The translations under genes were made by a program, and so were the position numbers. A DNA stretch of 64,000 nucleotides from an uncultured Alphaproteobacteria bacterium (GTDB taxonomy: Bacteria; Pseudomonadota; Alphaproteobacteria; RF32; CAG-239), in assembly GCA_910577095.1 (NCBI GenBank), contig CAJTLY010000007.1, positions 47,206 through 111,205 on the forward strand, read 5' to 3'. The notes below the pieces were generated by a model, which did no database searches, had not been told where the DNA came from, and saw only the letters and a program-made list of their open reading frames with translations. This document shows, piece after piece, positions 15,731-25,759 of this stretch. Position 1 is the first letter of the stretch. Every line of letters begins with the position of its first letter.

Positions 15731-16606
15731 CTACAGGTCAAACAAATCCGCATAAGCGAACGAAAGCCCGATCAGGAAATTTGATCCTTCCCGGCTGGCG
15801 CCTCTTGCTTTTCCCTGAAAATAGCTGACATAAGGTGCCAAACTGAATTTTTGATAGACTTTCACATCCATCCGTCCAGTCACGCTCAGTTCATACTCCA
15901 AATCCGTTGCCACATATTCGCTGTAGCTCAAATAGTCGCGGAAATATCCTTCCAATTGAAATTTTACCTGGTCGGAAATCGGTTTTTCGGCCCGGATTCC
16001 GATTTCATAGGCGCTTTTTGTCACTTCGGCATTGCTGTAGGTAAAGTCATATTCACCAACCGCCGCCGCATACAATTCCTTGATAACGTCGCCGTTAAAC
16101 AGCTTCAACCCGCTTTTGCCGCGAACAACTTTCATCCGCGGGGCATCATTGTTACGGGTAAACTCGGTCTGATATGCCACGCTTGCAAACGGTCCGGCAT
16201 CGGCATCGTCAAAATCAAGTTTCCACAATTTGCAGTTATAATCACTGGTCAGAAGGATTTTATCGGCATCTTCGTTGGTCGTATGCTCTTCGTCAACCGG
16301 TTTCAATTCGGTACGCCCATATTCCATAAACAAGCTGTTGTTCCACTGCCAGTTCGGCTGTTCGTATTCCAACACAAAGTCAAACACGCCTTTGATCATT
16401 GTTTTGCTGTCAGCACTGAGCTGAGAGTTGGGATTGTCAACATACAAATCGGCATTTTTTACCTCGGTTGATGACATCTCCAACGCCACCCGCCGGAAAT
16501 TTGCCCGCAGATCGCTTTTTTCGCCGTCATCAGCCGCCGCCGTATTAAGTCCCAAAAAAACGCCGGAAAATAAAACCGCCGTCATTAAGTTATATTTGAT
16601 AGTCAT
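15731..16606 (-). CDS. Exported beta-barrel-like outer-membrane protein, DUF3078-like
   Basis: A 291-residue protein with a clear signal peptide (about 1-24, ending NTAAADD). The mature part alternates polar and hydrophobic residues in many short strands (WQWNNSLFMEYGRTEL, GPFASVAYQTEFTRN, YAAAVGEYDFTYSN, VKFQLEGYFRDYLSY, MDVKVYQKFSLAPYVSYFQG) and ends in ...AYADLFDL, close to the aromatic or hydrophobic terminal signal of outer-membrane barrels. It resembles DUF3078-type proteins, but I am not certain of the family. GGAGG lies 6 bases before the ATG. It stands alone, divergent from the HD hydrolase gene. Confidence 0.75.
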   Translation of the reverse strand: MTIKYNLMTAVLFSGVFLGLNTAAADDGEKSDLRANFRRVALEMSSTEVKNADLYVDNPNSQLSADSKTMIKGVFDFVLEYEQPNWQWNNSLFMEYGRTELKPVDEEHTTNEDADKILLTSDYNCKLWKLDFDDADAGPFASVAYQTEFTRNNDAPRMKVVRGKSGLKLFNGDVIKELYAAAVGEYDFTYSNAEVTKSAYEIGIRAEKPISDQVKFQLEGYFRDYLSYSEYVATDLEYELSVTGRMDVKVYQKFSLAPYVSYFQGKARGASREGSNFLIGLSFAYADLFDL

Positions 16607-16746
16607 GTAGCCTCCGCTGTCTGTAAGTTCATTAGCACCTTAACGTATATAAAGAGAGAGTTCGCTTGACAAGTATAAAAATATGCAATACTAACAAGTT
16701 TTTAATCCGACCTTTTAATTTTCGGCTTTATATTTGGAAAAACATC

Positions 16747-17286
16747 ATGAACATTGACAAACTTGCTGAAGTCGTCTGCACCCTCAAAGACACCTCCCGC
16801 AACGGCTGGATCCGCCGTGAGGTTGAAAACCCGGAATCGGTTGCCGATCATTCTTACGGACTGTGTCTGCTGACTCTTATTTTGTGCCCTCCGGAACTTG
16901 ACCGCCTGAAATGCCTTGAATTCGCCGTCGTGCATGATCTCGCGGAATCCGTCACCGGCGACTATACGCCCGGCGACCACATCAACCCTCAACAAAAATA
17001 TGCCCTCGAGCTGAAGGCCATGCAGGATATCGCCGCCAAAGCGAACTGTCCGCGTCTGGTCGACCTGTTTGTCGAATATGAGCGGCGCGACACCCCGGAG
17101 GCGGTCTTTGTCAAGAAAATGGATAAACTGGACGTCGTTTTACAGGCACGTTATTATGACATGCACAACCGCAGCCGCTATTTTGACCGCAAAAGAGAAT
17201 GGACGTCGCTGTTTGAGGAATATGAAAAGAACGCCCGCCCGATCCTCGGTGCCCTGTGGGAAAATTGTGATTTTTCTCAAAAATAA
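16747..17286 (+). CDS. HD-domain hydrolase, YfbR/HDDC2-like 5'-nucleotidase
   Basis: A 179-residue HD-superfamily metal-dependent phosphohydrolase. It shows VADHSYG (His), VVHDLAESVTGDYTP (HD pair) and MDKLDVVLQAR (Asp), the four metal-binding blocks of YfbR and HDDC2. These enzymes dephosphorylate deoxyribonucleoside 5'-monophosphates. The open frame extends to 16666, but the ATG at 16747 gives a normal N-terminus (MNIDKLAEVVCTLKDTSRNGW) and is preceded by GGAAAAA. Its 3' end is directly followed by the tRNA-Met promoter. Confidence 0.88.
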   Translation: MNIDKLAEVVCTLKDTSRNGWIRREVENPESVADHSYGLCLLTLILCPPELDRLKCLEFAVVHDLAESVTGDYTPGDHINPQQKYALELKAMQDIAAKANCPRLVDLFVEYERRDTPEAVFVKKMDKLDVVLQARYYDMHNRSRYFDRKREWTSLFEEYEKNARPILGALWENCDFSQK

Positions 17287-17289
17287 TGC

Positions 17290-17318
17290 TTGACAATTGC
17301 ACAAAATAACCTTAATAA
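17290..17318 (+). promoter_or_regulatory. Promoter of tRNA-Met
   Basis: Consensus TTGACA (17290-17295), 17-base spacer and TAATAA (17313-17318). It lies 15 bases before the tRNA 5' end. Confidence 0.6.
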
Positions 17319-17333
17319 ATGTGCTGTCACGAT

Positions 17334-17410
17334 GGCGGGGTAGCTCAGGTGGTTAGAGCAGCGGAATCATAATCCGCGTGTCGTTGGTTCGAATCCGACC
17401 CTCGCTACCA
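17334..17410 (+). tRNA. tRNA-Met (CAT), elongator type
   Basis: A 77-nt cloverleaf. The acceptor stem GGCGGGG pairs with CCTCGCT (two G-U pairs), the D-arm reads AGCTCAGGTGGTTAGAGC, the anticodon stem GCGGA/TCCGC encloses ATCATAA (anticodon CAT), and the T-arm is GTTGG-TTCGAAT-CCGAC. CCA is encoded. The sequence is much closer to the elongator Met tRNA of Alphaproteobacteria than to tRNA-Ile(CAT) or initiator tRNA. Confidence 0.95.
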
Positions 17411-17415
17411 TCAAA

Positions 17416-17446
17416 AAACCCTAGGTTTTCCTAGGGTTTTTCTTTT
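17416..17446 (+). terminator. Terminator of tRNA-Met
   Basis: AAACCCTAGG (17416-17425) pairs with CCTAGGGTTT (17430-17439) around four Ts, followed by a T-rich run. Confidence 0.93.
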
Positions 17447-17475
17447 TTTAAATTTTACTTCGGAAGTATCGTTGG

Positions 17476-17691
17476 TTATTTGGTGTCCGACAATCTGGTT
17501 ACCGGAACAAACCACGAAAAAATAAGTACCACCGCTGAAGCGCCGACCAAAATATATACGATACGGCTTAAAACGCTCAGAGGACCGAAAAGGAAAGCCA
17601 CGGCGTCGAAGCCGAACAAACCGATCAGCCCCCAGTTCAAACCGCCGATAATAGTCAAAATCAAGGCGATATTGTAAATCAAATTATTCAT
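17476..17691 (-). CDS. DUF378 small membrane protein (YuzA family)
   Basis: A 71-residue protein with two membrane helices. The N-terminal part, IALILTIIGGLNWGLIGLFGFDAVAFLFG, is the hallmark of DUF378; the second helix is ILVGASAVVLIFSWFV. The function of the family is unknown. AGGAGATAA lies before the ATG. It appears to be a single-gene unit, facing the tRNA-Met terminator. Confidence 0.92.
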   Translation of the reverse strand: MNNLIYNIALILTIIGGLNWGLIGLFGFDAVAFLFGPLSVLSRIVYILVGASAVVLIFSWFVPVTRLSDTK

Positions 17692-17816
17692 AACTTATCT
17701 CCTGTATGTTTTTTAATACTTTTATGATATTATAGCAGAAACTGATTTTTCAACATCCGCCGCCTAAAATACCTGATGTGGCGGCCAAAACCGGCGCGGC
17801 AGCGGTTTTTCCGAGC

Positions 17817-20141
17817 CTACTCGCTCAAAACCGGCCGCACCGTGACCCGAACAGCCGTAAAGCGTCCTTTGTCGTCAACCGCTTTTAACTCCCACTCTCC
17901 TTGTCCAAACTCCGTTTCCAGGGTTTCTCCGACGTCGCAAACCCCGATCAGCGTTCCGTTTTGAAACCAGAAAATGCGCCGGGCGTCGGCATCGGCAGAA
18001 GCCTTCAGCAAAACTTTTTCCTTGCCGCCGTCGGTCAGACCGGTCAACAAAACACTGCCGTCAGCCGGATTTAATATTTGCGGTGCATTGCCGATGTGCG
18101 CGGTTTCGATCAAATCGCAATCTTCACCGAATTCGGGCGGACGGCGCACCGCCACCCCGGCGGCACGATACGCCGCCAACACGTCCGACGGCCAGAACTC
18201 GAAACTTTTCATCACTGTCTGCGGCGGACGATGACGGCAGGCTCTTTTTCCGCTAACGCGGTCGATCGGAACCCGCCGCGATATGTTCGAAACCTTAATT
18301 CGGGTCACGCCGGGAATAAAATACGACTTGATCGTTTCCTGACAATCGGCATCGGCAATGTCGCCGGTGGAACGACAAACATCCGTTTGGGACAGATTAA
18401 GCCCCGCGGGTGAAATGGCATCCCCGTTTATTCCCAAGTTTTTGGCAAGACTGCGGACAATTCTGAAAAACAACGGTGCGGCAGCCTCTTGTCCCGTCAG
18501 GGCCGGATTCGGCCGCCCGTCAAAATTGCCCAGCCATACCACCACCACATAATCGCCGACGACGCCGGCCGCCCAGGCGTCGCGATAACCAAACGACGTT
18601 CCGGTTTTCCAGTATACTCTGTAAGGCTCGTGCGCCGCGGCAAAAGCATAATAATCCCGATCCGCCGGAGGATTATGCCTTAACATGTCCATGGTCAGAA
18701 AAGCCGCCTCGGGACTGATCAGCTGCTTTCCGCTGTCTGTTTGCGCCTCCCTGATCCATTTCAGTTTGCGAAAACGGCCGCCGTCCGCCAACATCGCATA
18801 CATCTCCGCCACATTTTCCATCGTCAGTTCATAGCCGCCCAACGCCAGCGCCAAACCATAAAAATCGACGCTTTTCAATCTCTTAATTTCACTTTCTTTC
18901 AGCAACATATAATATTTGTCGATTCCGATTTTCAAAAGCAGTTCCACCGCCGGAACATTGCGGCTTTTTACCAGCGCCGAAGTGGCATCCATCATTCCGT
19001 AAAACCGGCGGTCATAGTTTTCGGGCGTATAATTGGCAAAATTGCGCGGAACGTCCTTCAAACGGCTGTGGGGATGGATAAGTCCCTGTTCCAGCGCCAG
19101 AGCATAAATAAACGGCTTCATCACCGAACCCGGCGACCGAAAAGCCCGCGTACCGTCCACCTGACCTTCAATCGCCGCATTGAAAAAACCGGCCGACCCC
19201 ACTTTGGCCAACACGCTCATATCCCGTCGGTTAACAATCAATACCGCCGCATTCTCAATGCCGTATTTTTTGCTTGCTTTAACATACCGCAAGACAATAT
19301 CTTCCGTCATTTGCTGATAATTGAGGTCAATCGTGGCGTATACGCTGCCGCGTCGCAGTTTTTTAAGCTGCTGCACCAGATGCGGCGCCGCAAACGGCCG
19401 GTGAAGACTGACGGCCGGCGGCATGGCGGCCGATTTCCCGTCATTGCCGTATTCTTTTTGCCACATTTCCGCCAGTCTTTGATAAGCCCGTACGGCTTCT
19501 TTTTTGCCGTGGCGGCTGCCCGGACTTCTTTTCGACGGGTTTTGCGGAATAACCGTCAACGTTATGATCTGATCGCGATTCAGTTTTTCCGGAACGGTTT
19601 CAAAATAGATTTGCGCCGCGGCCGCAATGCCTTCAATATTCATGCCGTAGGGTGCCAAATTAAAATAGGCTTCCAGAATTTCCTGCTTGGAATAGAACAT
19701 TTCTATCTGCAACGCCCGCAAAATCTGTTCAAATTTACCGCTGAGGGTTGACGAGTCGATACCATACACCATTCGTGCCAGCTGCATCGTAATCGTCGAC
19801 GCTCCCTGTTTGCGCGCACCGGCCAGCATTAACAGCGCCGATTTAACCGCCCGCAGCGGATTGACCCCGAAATGAAAGAAGAAATAACGATCCTCATAAA
19901 GCAACAACGCTTTTACCGCTTCCGGCGGAATTTGCCGATAAGAAACACGCAGCCGGTATTTGTCGTCCATGCTGAGTCCCAAATGCAGCAAACGTTCGTT
20001 GCGGTCATAAACGGCCGTAGAATAAGTATACTTTTCCAACAGTTCGGGCCGCGGCACCGCCGCATAAAGGGCTGCGGCAACGACCGCCGTTGCAACCGCC
20101 CCCAACAATACCTTGCGAAGAATTTGCTTACGGTTCCACAT
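17817..20141 (-). CDS. pbpC: Penicillin-binding protein 1C
   Basis: A 774-residue bifunctional peptidoglycan synthase of the PBP1C class. A membrane anchor (about 8-28) is followed by the glycosyltransferase domain (LLYEDRYFFFHFG with Glu83, and KQGASTITMQLARM near 111). The transpeptidase domain has SVMK (Ser339), SRN (393-395) and KTGTS (512-516). The C-terminus (about 690-774) is the beta-rich BiPBP_C domain (NPADGSVLLTG). I begin at the ATG at 20141, which overlaps the end of the alpha-2-macroglobulin gene by 14 bases; the frame runs on to 20231 without a better start. PBP1C and alpha-2-macroglobulin are a known pair thought to repair and guard the wall together. Confidence 0.95.
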   Translation of the reverse strand: MWNRKQILRKVLLGAVATAVVAAALYAAVPRPELLEKYTYSTAVYDRNERLLHLGLSMDDKYRLRVSYRQIPPEAVKALLLYEDRYFFFHFGVNPLRAVKSALLMLAGARKQGASTITMQLARMVYGIDSSTLSGKFEQILRALQIEMFYSKQEILEAYFNLAPYGMNIEGIAAAAQIYFETVPEKLNRDQIITLTVIPQNPSKRSPGSRHGKKEAVRAYQRLAEMWQKEYGNDGKSAAMPPAVSLHRPFAAPHLVQQLKKLRRGSVYATIDLNYQQMTEDIVLRYVKASKKYGIENAAVLIVNRRDMSVLAKVGSAGFFNAAIEGQVDGTRAFRSPGSVMKPFIYALALEQGLIHPHSRLKDVPRNFANYTPENYDRRFYGMMDATSALVKSRNVPAVELLLKIGIDKYYMLLKESEIKRLKSVDFYGLALALGGYELTMENVAEMYAMLADGGRFRKLKWIREAQTDSGKQLISPEAAFLTMDMLRHNPPADRDYYAFAAAHEPYRVYWKTGTSFGYRDAWAAGVVGDYVVVVWLGNFDGRPNPALTGQEAAAPLFFRIVRSLAKNLGINGDAISPAGLNLSQTDVCRSTGDIADADCQETIKSYFIPGVTRIKVSNISRRVPIDRVSGKRACRHRPPQTVMKSFEFWPSDVLAAYRAAGVAVRRPPEFGEDCDLIETAHIGNAPQILNPADGSVLLTGLTDGGKEKVLLKASADADARRIFWFQNGTLIGVCDVGETLETEFGQGEWELKAVDDKGRFTAVRVTVRPVLSE

Positions 20142-23100
20142 CGATCCGGTCTGCTTTGGTGGTCGCACGCACGGCCGGATCGTATAAAGCTTCGGCAACT
20201 GCCGGCGGAACCACAAAACTGCCCCGTGCAATCACCTTGGTTTTATAAGTCACAGTTCTTGCCGAAGGTGACGCCGTCAGATACACCAGCGCCCGGTCCT
20301 CACGCAACTCATAGTTGTCCGTTTCTCCTTTGAGCGAGTTCTGTACCATCTCCAAACATCCGGGTATCAAATCAACAATCGCCACGTCGTTAACATACTT
20401 GCCGTTTTGGCTGCGGATTTTCAAAACCACCGTAATTTCATCGCCGATTTCCGCTTTCTGCAGCCGCTCGCCGTCTTTGTCGAGGTAGGTCTTGCTGATT
20501 TCCAGCCCTTGCGAAAGCGGTTTGCCGGCCGGTTCTTTCAAAAAGCCGTTTTCGCTGATCACATAGTAAAACGGTCGGTCGGAAGCAACTTCCAGTTCTT
20601 TGACCGAAGCGTCCAGCGGAAAACGGGCAAAGCCTTTTCCCTGATACTTTGTACCGTTAAACGAAATATCGTTGTCGCTGTCGCTGCGTCCGACGGCGTT
20701 CAGCGCCAGCAACGCATTTCCGGCCGAAGCGGTGGTGAAGTTGCCCTGCTTTAACGGTTTCAGCAATGCCTCAACGCTCTTCTGCCCCAAACTCTTAAGG
20801 TCATCGGGAAAATGAACTGCTGTCAGATAAATATAGCGGGCATCTTTTACCGTATTCCGGCCGGTTTTGTAATAACCGGTCAGTTGCCGCGCTTTGGCGT
20901 CGTTTTGCAGCAGTTTATAAGAAGCGGCCAGATAAACCGAAGCCAGCGAAGAACGCGCTTGGGAAGAATCCGGCAACCCGAGATCCCGCTCAATCCGTGT
21001 CAGATATCCTGAGGTTATTTCACCGTTCAGCGTCAGCAGATAAGCCGCATACGCCGGATTGTCATCCAAGTCTCCCCGCACCGGACGTGCAGCCACATTG
21101 CGCGCATACTGCAACGCTTTGTTCAGCAACGAAGCCGGAACCTCAAGGTTGTTCTTGCGTGCCGAGAGTAAAAAGTGCAAAGCATAGAGGCTGTCATACT
21201 CTCGGGCCTGCGACCACTCGGAAGACCAGGCCTTGAAACTCCCCTCCAGCGTTTGCCGTTCCGTCAGCTTGGCCAAAACGTCGTCATAAAGCGCATAAAT
21301 GTCCGCGTCTTTCAACAATTCCGGCTTGTTAAAGAATATTTCCATTGCCGGAAACACCTTACTGACCGACTGCTCGGTACAAAAATGCGGAAAGGCGTTC
21401 AAGAACGTCAGCAACCCTTGTGTCAACACCAACGGCGAAGCCGACGCAACAACTTCCTGAGAACGGTATTCTTCAAACATCGGCCGTACAAAATCTTTCA
21501 GCTTCAGGGTGTTGGCGGCAAAACCCATTTTATTCTCGGAAACAAACGAACTTGCCGGACGTATCCCCACTTCGTAAGAAATTCGGGACGACTGATCGCC
21601 GTTATCACGGTTGGAAGCGATGAAGGCCAGCGGCACCGATCCCAGACGTTCGCCGCTCTTAACCTTAAAACGCGCTTGTCCCTCTTCGCCGTAAGCCAAC
21701 TTCAGAACCTGAACGTCGTCGCCGACAACTTCCAGTCCCTTCCCCGCCATCAGACGCACTTCTACCGGAATTGCCGGTGAATTTTCCATCATGTTGGCAA
21801 CACTGACGGCCGCGTCGAAAACATCTCCCGGCGAAACATTGTAAGCGCCGGAAGGAACCAATGCAAAGTCTCCGCGCACGGCCGTCTGCCGTTCCGTCTC
21901 TCCCATCCGGCGCTCGGAAACGCCGACCGCTATGATTTTGATTTCGCCGTTAAAGTTTTCGGGAACCTGATAAGTGTAGGTCCGGGGCGTTGTTTCAACG
22001 GGCACAATTCCGCTCCAGAAAACGACCGGACGGTTCTGCTTGCGGGCAAACGGATTGACCCGCAAATCGGGTTTGGCGCCCGTTTCCATATCGCCGCCGA
22101 TTCCTTTCAGATAACGCACGATTTTGATGTCGGGCAAAATCAGGTCAAGAATTTGCGAAGTCACCACCTGCAGCGCTTTCTTTTGGATAAAATAGTTCAA
22201 CGGCTGCGGCATTTGGTACCGGGCCACTTGTAAAATACCGGTATTGACACCGTAAATAATCACTTCTCCCGGATAATCCGCCTGATATTCAATCGTCAGT
22301 TCGCGTCCGGGTTTTACCGTTGCCGGCGCATTCAGACCGATCTTGAGGCGGCGCGCCGCCTTGTTGATCGAAAACGGAACCACGGCATAACTCAGCGGCG
22401 AAACGAATATCTTGTCGGAATCGAGATTCCGGATCCACGAAACATTGATATAAGCGTTCCCCTCTATCCCCTGCGGCAGTTCAATTTCCTGCGTCGTGGA
22501 CGAGGTCTCGGATTTGAACCATTTGTAAGCATACACCTTGTCCCGTTCAATCGTGATCAGCCCGTAACCGGAATACGGCGCCGATATTTGCATCTGAATC
22601 TGCTCACCGTCGTTATATTCGCTGCGATTCAGCTTAATTTCCAACCCGGCTTCGGTATCGGCGGCATAAGTCGAATTGGTGTCTCCGGTCACGCTGTAAT
22701 CGATCCGCATCACAATATTTCCGTCCGCATCTTCCGCCTGCAAATAATAGTCGCCCGGCGCTTCGGTATTGAGAAAACGGCTGCTTCCGCCGGCGTCAAT
22801 CGAAAAATCCTCGCTTTTGAGTTTTTTTTCTGCCGGAACCGCTTTGTAACGATAGGTACGGTCCGGCATCTGAACCAGACTGGAAACATACTCGCGTTGA
22901 TACAGGCTCAGTTTCAAATCATTAAGCGCAATCGGCTGCAGAGACGAATCAACCGCCACCAGCCGCACCCGGCGAACCGAAGACTTGTAGATATAGTTCA
23001 GGGCGCCGTCGGCCTTAAAACCTACCAGATAAGCGTTCGGCGACACCAGCATTCCTGCCGATGCCGACACGCCGCGGCCTCCGGTCAGTTCCAACCCGTC

Positions 23101-25653
23101 GACATTGATATTCAAACGATAGGTTCCTTCGGTATATTCATTAAGGTCAATCGCCAGCGAAGCCCGGCCGTCGGCATCGGTTTCAGCCTCGGGAAGCGTT
23201 TTTTGGTAACTTGCCAGACCTGCCCCCTCGACACGCAACGGATCACGAAAATGATAGCCCTCAAATTCCTTAAACGAGAAAGAAGCCGGAACCAGCGTAT
23301 AACTCCCCTTCACCTTATGACCCGACGCCGGATTGCCGTAAAGGTTCTGCAAATCGACCGTTGCCCGCACATTTTTCTTCCGGTACCAGCCTTTGGCCGG
23401 CGCGTCTTCCAACTTGAGTTTTATCCGCATCGTATCGGGCATAAATTCCTGAACGCTGAAACTGACCGACGCCACATGATAATATTCGTTGTTTCCGCGG
23501 ATTTGCCGAAGATTAAGGCTGTAACGCCCCAACCCCGCCGTTTGCGGAACCGGATATTTGTATTCTATCAGGCCGAATTTGTCGGGCCAGACTTTTTTCT
23601 CAGCCACTTTATCATCGTTTTGATTGCGGATTTCCAAACTCATCGGCAAATTCTGCGGTATACTGAGATCTTTTTGCCGGACGATCAGCCCGAAATAAGC
23701 TTCTTCGCCGGGGCGGTAGATTCCGCGATCGGAAAAGCCGTAAGCTGAAACAATATCTTTGGGCATATAATCGTCATCATAAACGCCGCCGACATCAAAA
23801 CGCGAAACGTCGGTACGGCGATCGTAACGGTTGACCGGCAAATAAGAAAGATCTCCCTCCCGACTTACTTTATAGACCACGGCCTGCTTGTCATTGCGAA
23901 ACGCCGAAAAATCGGGAATCTCCGTAAAACCCTGCGTATCGGTATACCCGGAAACGACCGGGCGTCCGTTTTTGCCCAACACTTCTACCAACGCGCCCTC
24001 AACCGGCCCTTCCTCGGCAATCGAAGAAACCAAAACCGCATGCGTGCCGTCGGCATTGTCTTTGACAATAATGCCCAGATCGGTAATAACGATCAGCCGC
24101 GAGTCTTCCGCGGTGGTGCCCGATTGACGCAAACTTCCGCTCACCTTAACCAGAAAAATGCCTTTTTTATCCTGAAAATATTCGCCGAGATCAAGTGACG
24201 AATAAACCTGATCTGCCGGATGCTGCAAATTAATGCTCAATTCTTTTTCAAAAACTTCGGCAATGTTGTCTTCGTTAAAACTGTATCGGTTAATAAAATA
24301 AGGCGTCGCAAAATTGCCGCCGGTCTGAGTCACCAAGTGATTAAGATTATCGGAAGCAATCCGCGCCACTTTGACTTTCAGCTTATCTGCCCCGCGCGAA
24401 ACCAACGGCAGATTTTTGTCGCTTTTAAGCGGAAGAACAGCGCCGTCAAAGGCTATTCCCGCTTCAACCGGATAAGCCGGCGCCTGAAGCAGGTAAACTT
24501 CGTCATTTCCGAGTTTATACCCTTCTTCCGAACGGATATTCTGCCTGATCAACACCGCGAGACAACGCGGTTCGCCGCTGTAATCATACCGAAAATTATA
24601 TGTCTTGGCTGCCTTTTGTTCCGAATCAATCCGGTTCAGTTCTAATTTGCGGAAGGCCGAAACAAGCGCTGTTTTTTCGTTTTCTTTCTTCTTGGCCAAC
24701 TTTGATTGCAAATTGCCGCAATAGTTTTCATCACTGACATACAGTTCAATATTGGCTTTTGCTTCTTCGCTGCTGACCGCGGTCGAAAACTCCGTCAGCA
24801 AAATCTGTTCCGGCCGGTTTTCTTTTTGCTCATTGCGAACAATACGGCTGTCTACCGACGTCACTTTGAAAAAATCGGAAATTCCCGGTACCGAAACCAC
24901 TGCCCGTACCACAGTCTGCAGTTTGCGATCGTTATAGGCGTTGGCAACCTTATCTACTTCGATATTGATAAAATCGGCGTTTTTCTTTATCGTTACCGGG
25001 GAAGACATCACATGCAGCTTGTGATCCCGGTCGGTCAGATTATAAGTGAAATCATATTCTTCGCCGTTGTCCGAATAAACCCGGATTTGTTTCTGAAGAT
25101 CTTTGGTTTGCAGCGGATAGGTAAAGGAAAAGGTGGCCACGGCGTGTTTGGAACGCACGTCCAGGGGCGATTCGTAAAAATCCTTGTTTTCCGCTGTTGC
25201 CCGAAAATCGGGAGCACGGAAAGAAAAAGTCCGGTCTTTTAAGACAATCCCGTCACTCAGAACACTGTCGGCAATCCTTACCGTATATTCGGCAGCGGGA
25301 ATCCAATCGGCGGAAGGCGTCAGCCGCAAGGTACGATCGTTGGGCAAAGACCAGCTGCCCTTGACCGGCGGATTGACCGTCAGTCCCCGGTTTAATTCTT
25401 CTTCGCTCAGTCCCAGCTTAAACGCCGCATCACTGAAATATGCCTCAACCGTATCCACAACAATCCCGTCATCACGGACAGTCGTGTACATCGGATGTGA
25501 AATCGAACGCACGGAAACCACTGTCCGCTGTTTTTCATGCAGAGTGTAACTCTTAGGCATTAAGTACAAATAAACGGCGCCGGCGGACAGACCCAAAAAG
25601 ACGGTTGCGGCTCCGATGATTAAAAAAATTTTTGACGAAAAAAGCTTTTTCAT
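20128..25653 (-). CDS. Bacterial alpha-2-macroglobulin (YfhM type)
   Basis: An 1841-residue envelope protein. A hydrophobic N-terminal segment (residues 9-31) acts as signal or anchor; no lipobox cysteine is seen, unlike E. coli YfhM. It has the MG2-like domain with GIYRPGEEAYFG near residue 645, the long bait/A2M region, and the thioester motif FCTEQS (Cys1425) that covalently traps attacking proteases. The thioester distinguishes it from the YfaS-type versions that lack it. A C-terminal receptor-like domain ends at the overlap with pbpC. Together the pair is believed to protect periplasmic wall synthesis when the outer membrane is breached. Confidence 0.95.
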   Translation of the reverse strand: MKKLFSSKIFLIIGAATVFLGLSAGAVYLYLMPKSYTLHEKQRTVVSVRSISHPMYTTVRDDGIVVDTVEAYFSDAAFKLGLSEEELNRGLTVNPPVKGSWSLPNDRTLRLTPSADWIPAAEYTVRIADSVLSDGIVLKDRTFSFRAPDFRATAENKDFYESPLDVRSKHAVATFSFTYPLQTKDLQKQIRVYSDNGEEYDFTYNLTDRDHKLHVMSSPVTIKKNADFINIEVDKVANAYNDRKLQTVVRAVVSVPGISDFFKVTSVDSRIVRNEQKENRPEQILLTEFSTAVSSEEAKANIELYVSDENYCGNLQSKLAKKKENEKTALVSAFRKLELNRIDSEQKAAKTYNFRYDYSGEPRCLAVLIRQNIRSEEGYKLGNDEVYLLQAPAYPVEAGIAFDGAVLPLKSDKNLPLVSRGADKLKVKVARIASDNLNHLVTQTGGNFATPYFINRYSFNEDNIAEVFEKELSINLQHPADQVYSSLDLGEYFQDKKGIFLVKVSGSLRQSGTTAEDSRLIVITDLGIIVKDNADGTHAVLVSSIAEEGPVEGALVEVLGKNGRPVVSGYTDTQGFTEIPDFSAFRNDKQAVVYKVSREGDLSYLPVNRYDRRTDVSRFDVGGVYDDDYMPKDIVSAYGFSDRGIYRPGEEAYFGLIVRQKDLSIPQNLPMSLEIRNQNDDKVAEKKVWPDKFGLIEYKYPVPQTAGLGRYSLNLRQIRGNNEYYHVASVSFSVQEFMPDTMRIKLKLEDAPAKGWYRKKNVRATVDLQNLYGNPASGHKVKGSYTLVPASFSFKEFEGYHFRDPLRVEGAGLASYQKTLPEAETDADGRASLAIDLNEYTEGTYRLNINVDGLELTGGRGVSASAGMLVSPNAYLVGFKADGALNYIYKSSVRRVRLVAVDSSLQPIALNDLKLSLYQREYVSSLVQMPDRTYRYKAVPAEKKLKSEDFSIDAGGSSRFLNTEAPGDYYLQAEDADGNIVMRIDYSVTGDTNSTYAADTEAGLEIKLNRSEYNDGEQIQMQISAPYSGYGLITIERDKVYAYKWFKSETSSTTQEIELPQGIEGNAYINVSWIRNLDSDKIFVSPLSYAVVPFSINKAARRLKIGLNAPATVKPGRELTIEYQADYPGEVIIYGVNTGILQVARYQMPQPLNYFIQKKALQVVTSQILDLILPDIKIVRYLKGIGGDMETGAKPDLRVNPFARKQNRPVVFWSGIVPVETTPRTYTYQVPENFNGEIKIIAVGVSERRMGETERQTAVRGDFALVPSGAYNVSPGDVFDAAVSVANMMENSPAIPVEVRLMAGKGLEVVGDDVQVLKLAYGEEGQARFKVKSGERLGSVPLAFIASNRDNGDQSSRISYEVGIRPASSFVSENKMGFAANTLKLKDFVRPMFEEYRSQEVVASASPLVLTQGLLTFLNAFPHFCTEQSVSKVFPAMEIFFNKPELLKDADIYALYDDVLAKLTERQTLEGSFKAWSSEWSQAREYDSLYALHFLLSARKNNLEVPASLLNKALQYARNVAARPVRGDLDDNPAYAAYLLTLNGEITSGYLTRIERDLGLPDSSQARSSLASVYLAASYKLLQNDAKARQLTGYYKTGRNTVKDARYIYLTAVHFPDDLKSLGQKSVEALLKPLKQGNFTTASAGNALLALNAVGRSDSDNDISFNGTKYQGKGFARFPLDASVKELEVASDRPFYYVISENGFLKEPAGKPLSQGLEISKTYLDKDGERLQKAEIGDEITVVLKIRSQNGKYVNDVAIVDLIPGCLEMVQNSLKGETDNYELREDRALVYLTASPSARTVTYKTKVIARGSFVVPPAVAEALYDPAVRATTKADRIDVEP

Positions 25654-25759
25654 GGCAGGTTTCCTTACAGTTGGCTGACCCTGTCATAATACACCCGCTG
25701 TCCGGCTTGGCAAACAAATTGTCGCACTTATTTACACCGATTACCGGCGGTGTGTCTTT

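Noticed and set aside
17334..17410. tRNA-Ile with modified CAT anticodon
   Set aside because: Acceptor and anticodon stems (GGCGGGG, GCGGA/TCCGC) fit elongator tRNA-Met of Alphaproteobacteria, not tRNA-Ile2.
22588..23748. 386-codon plus-strand open frame
   Set aside because: Antisense to the alpha-2-macroglobulin gene.
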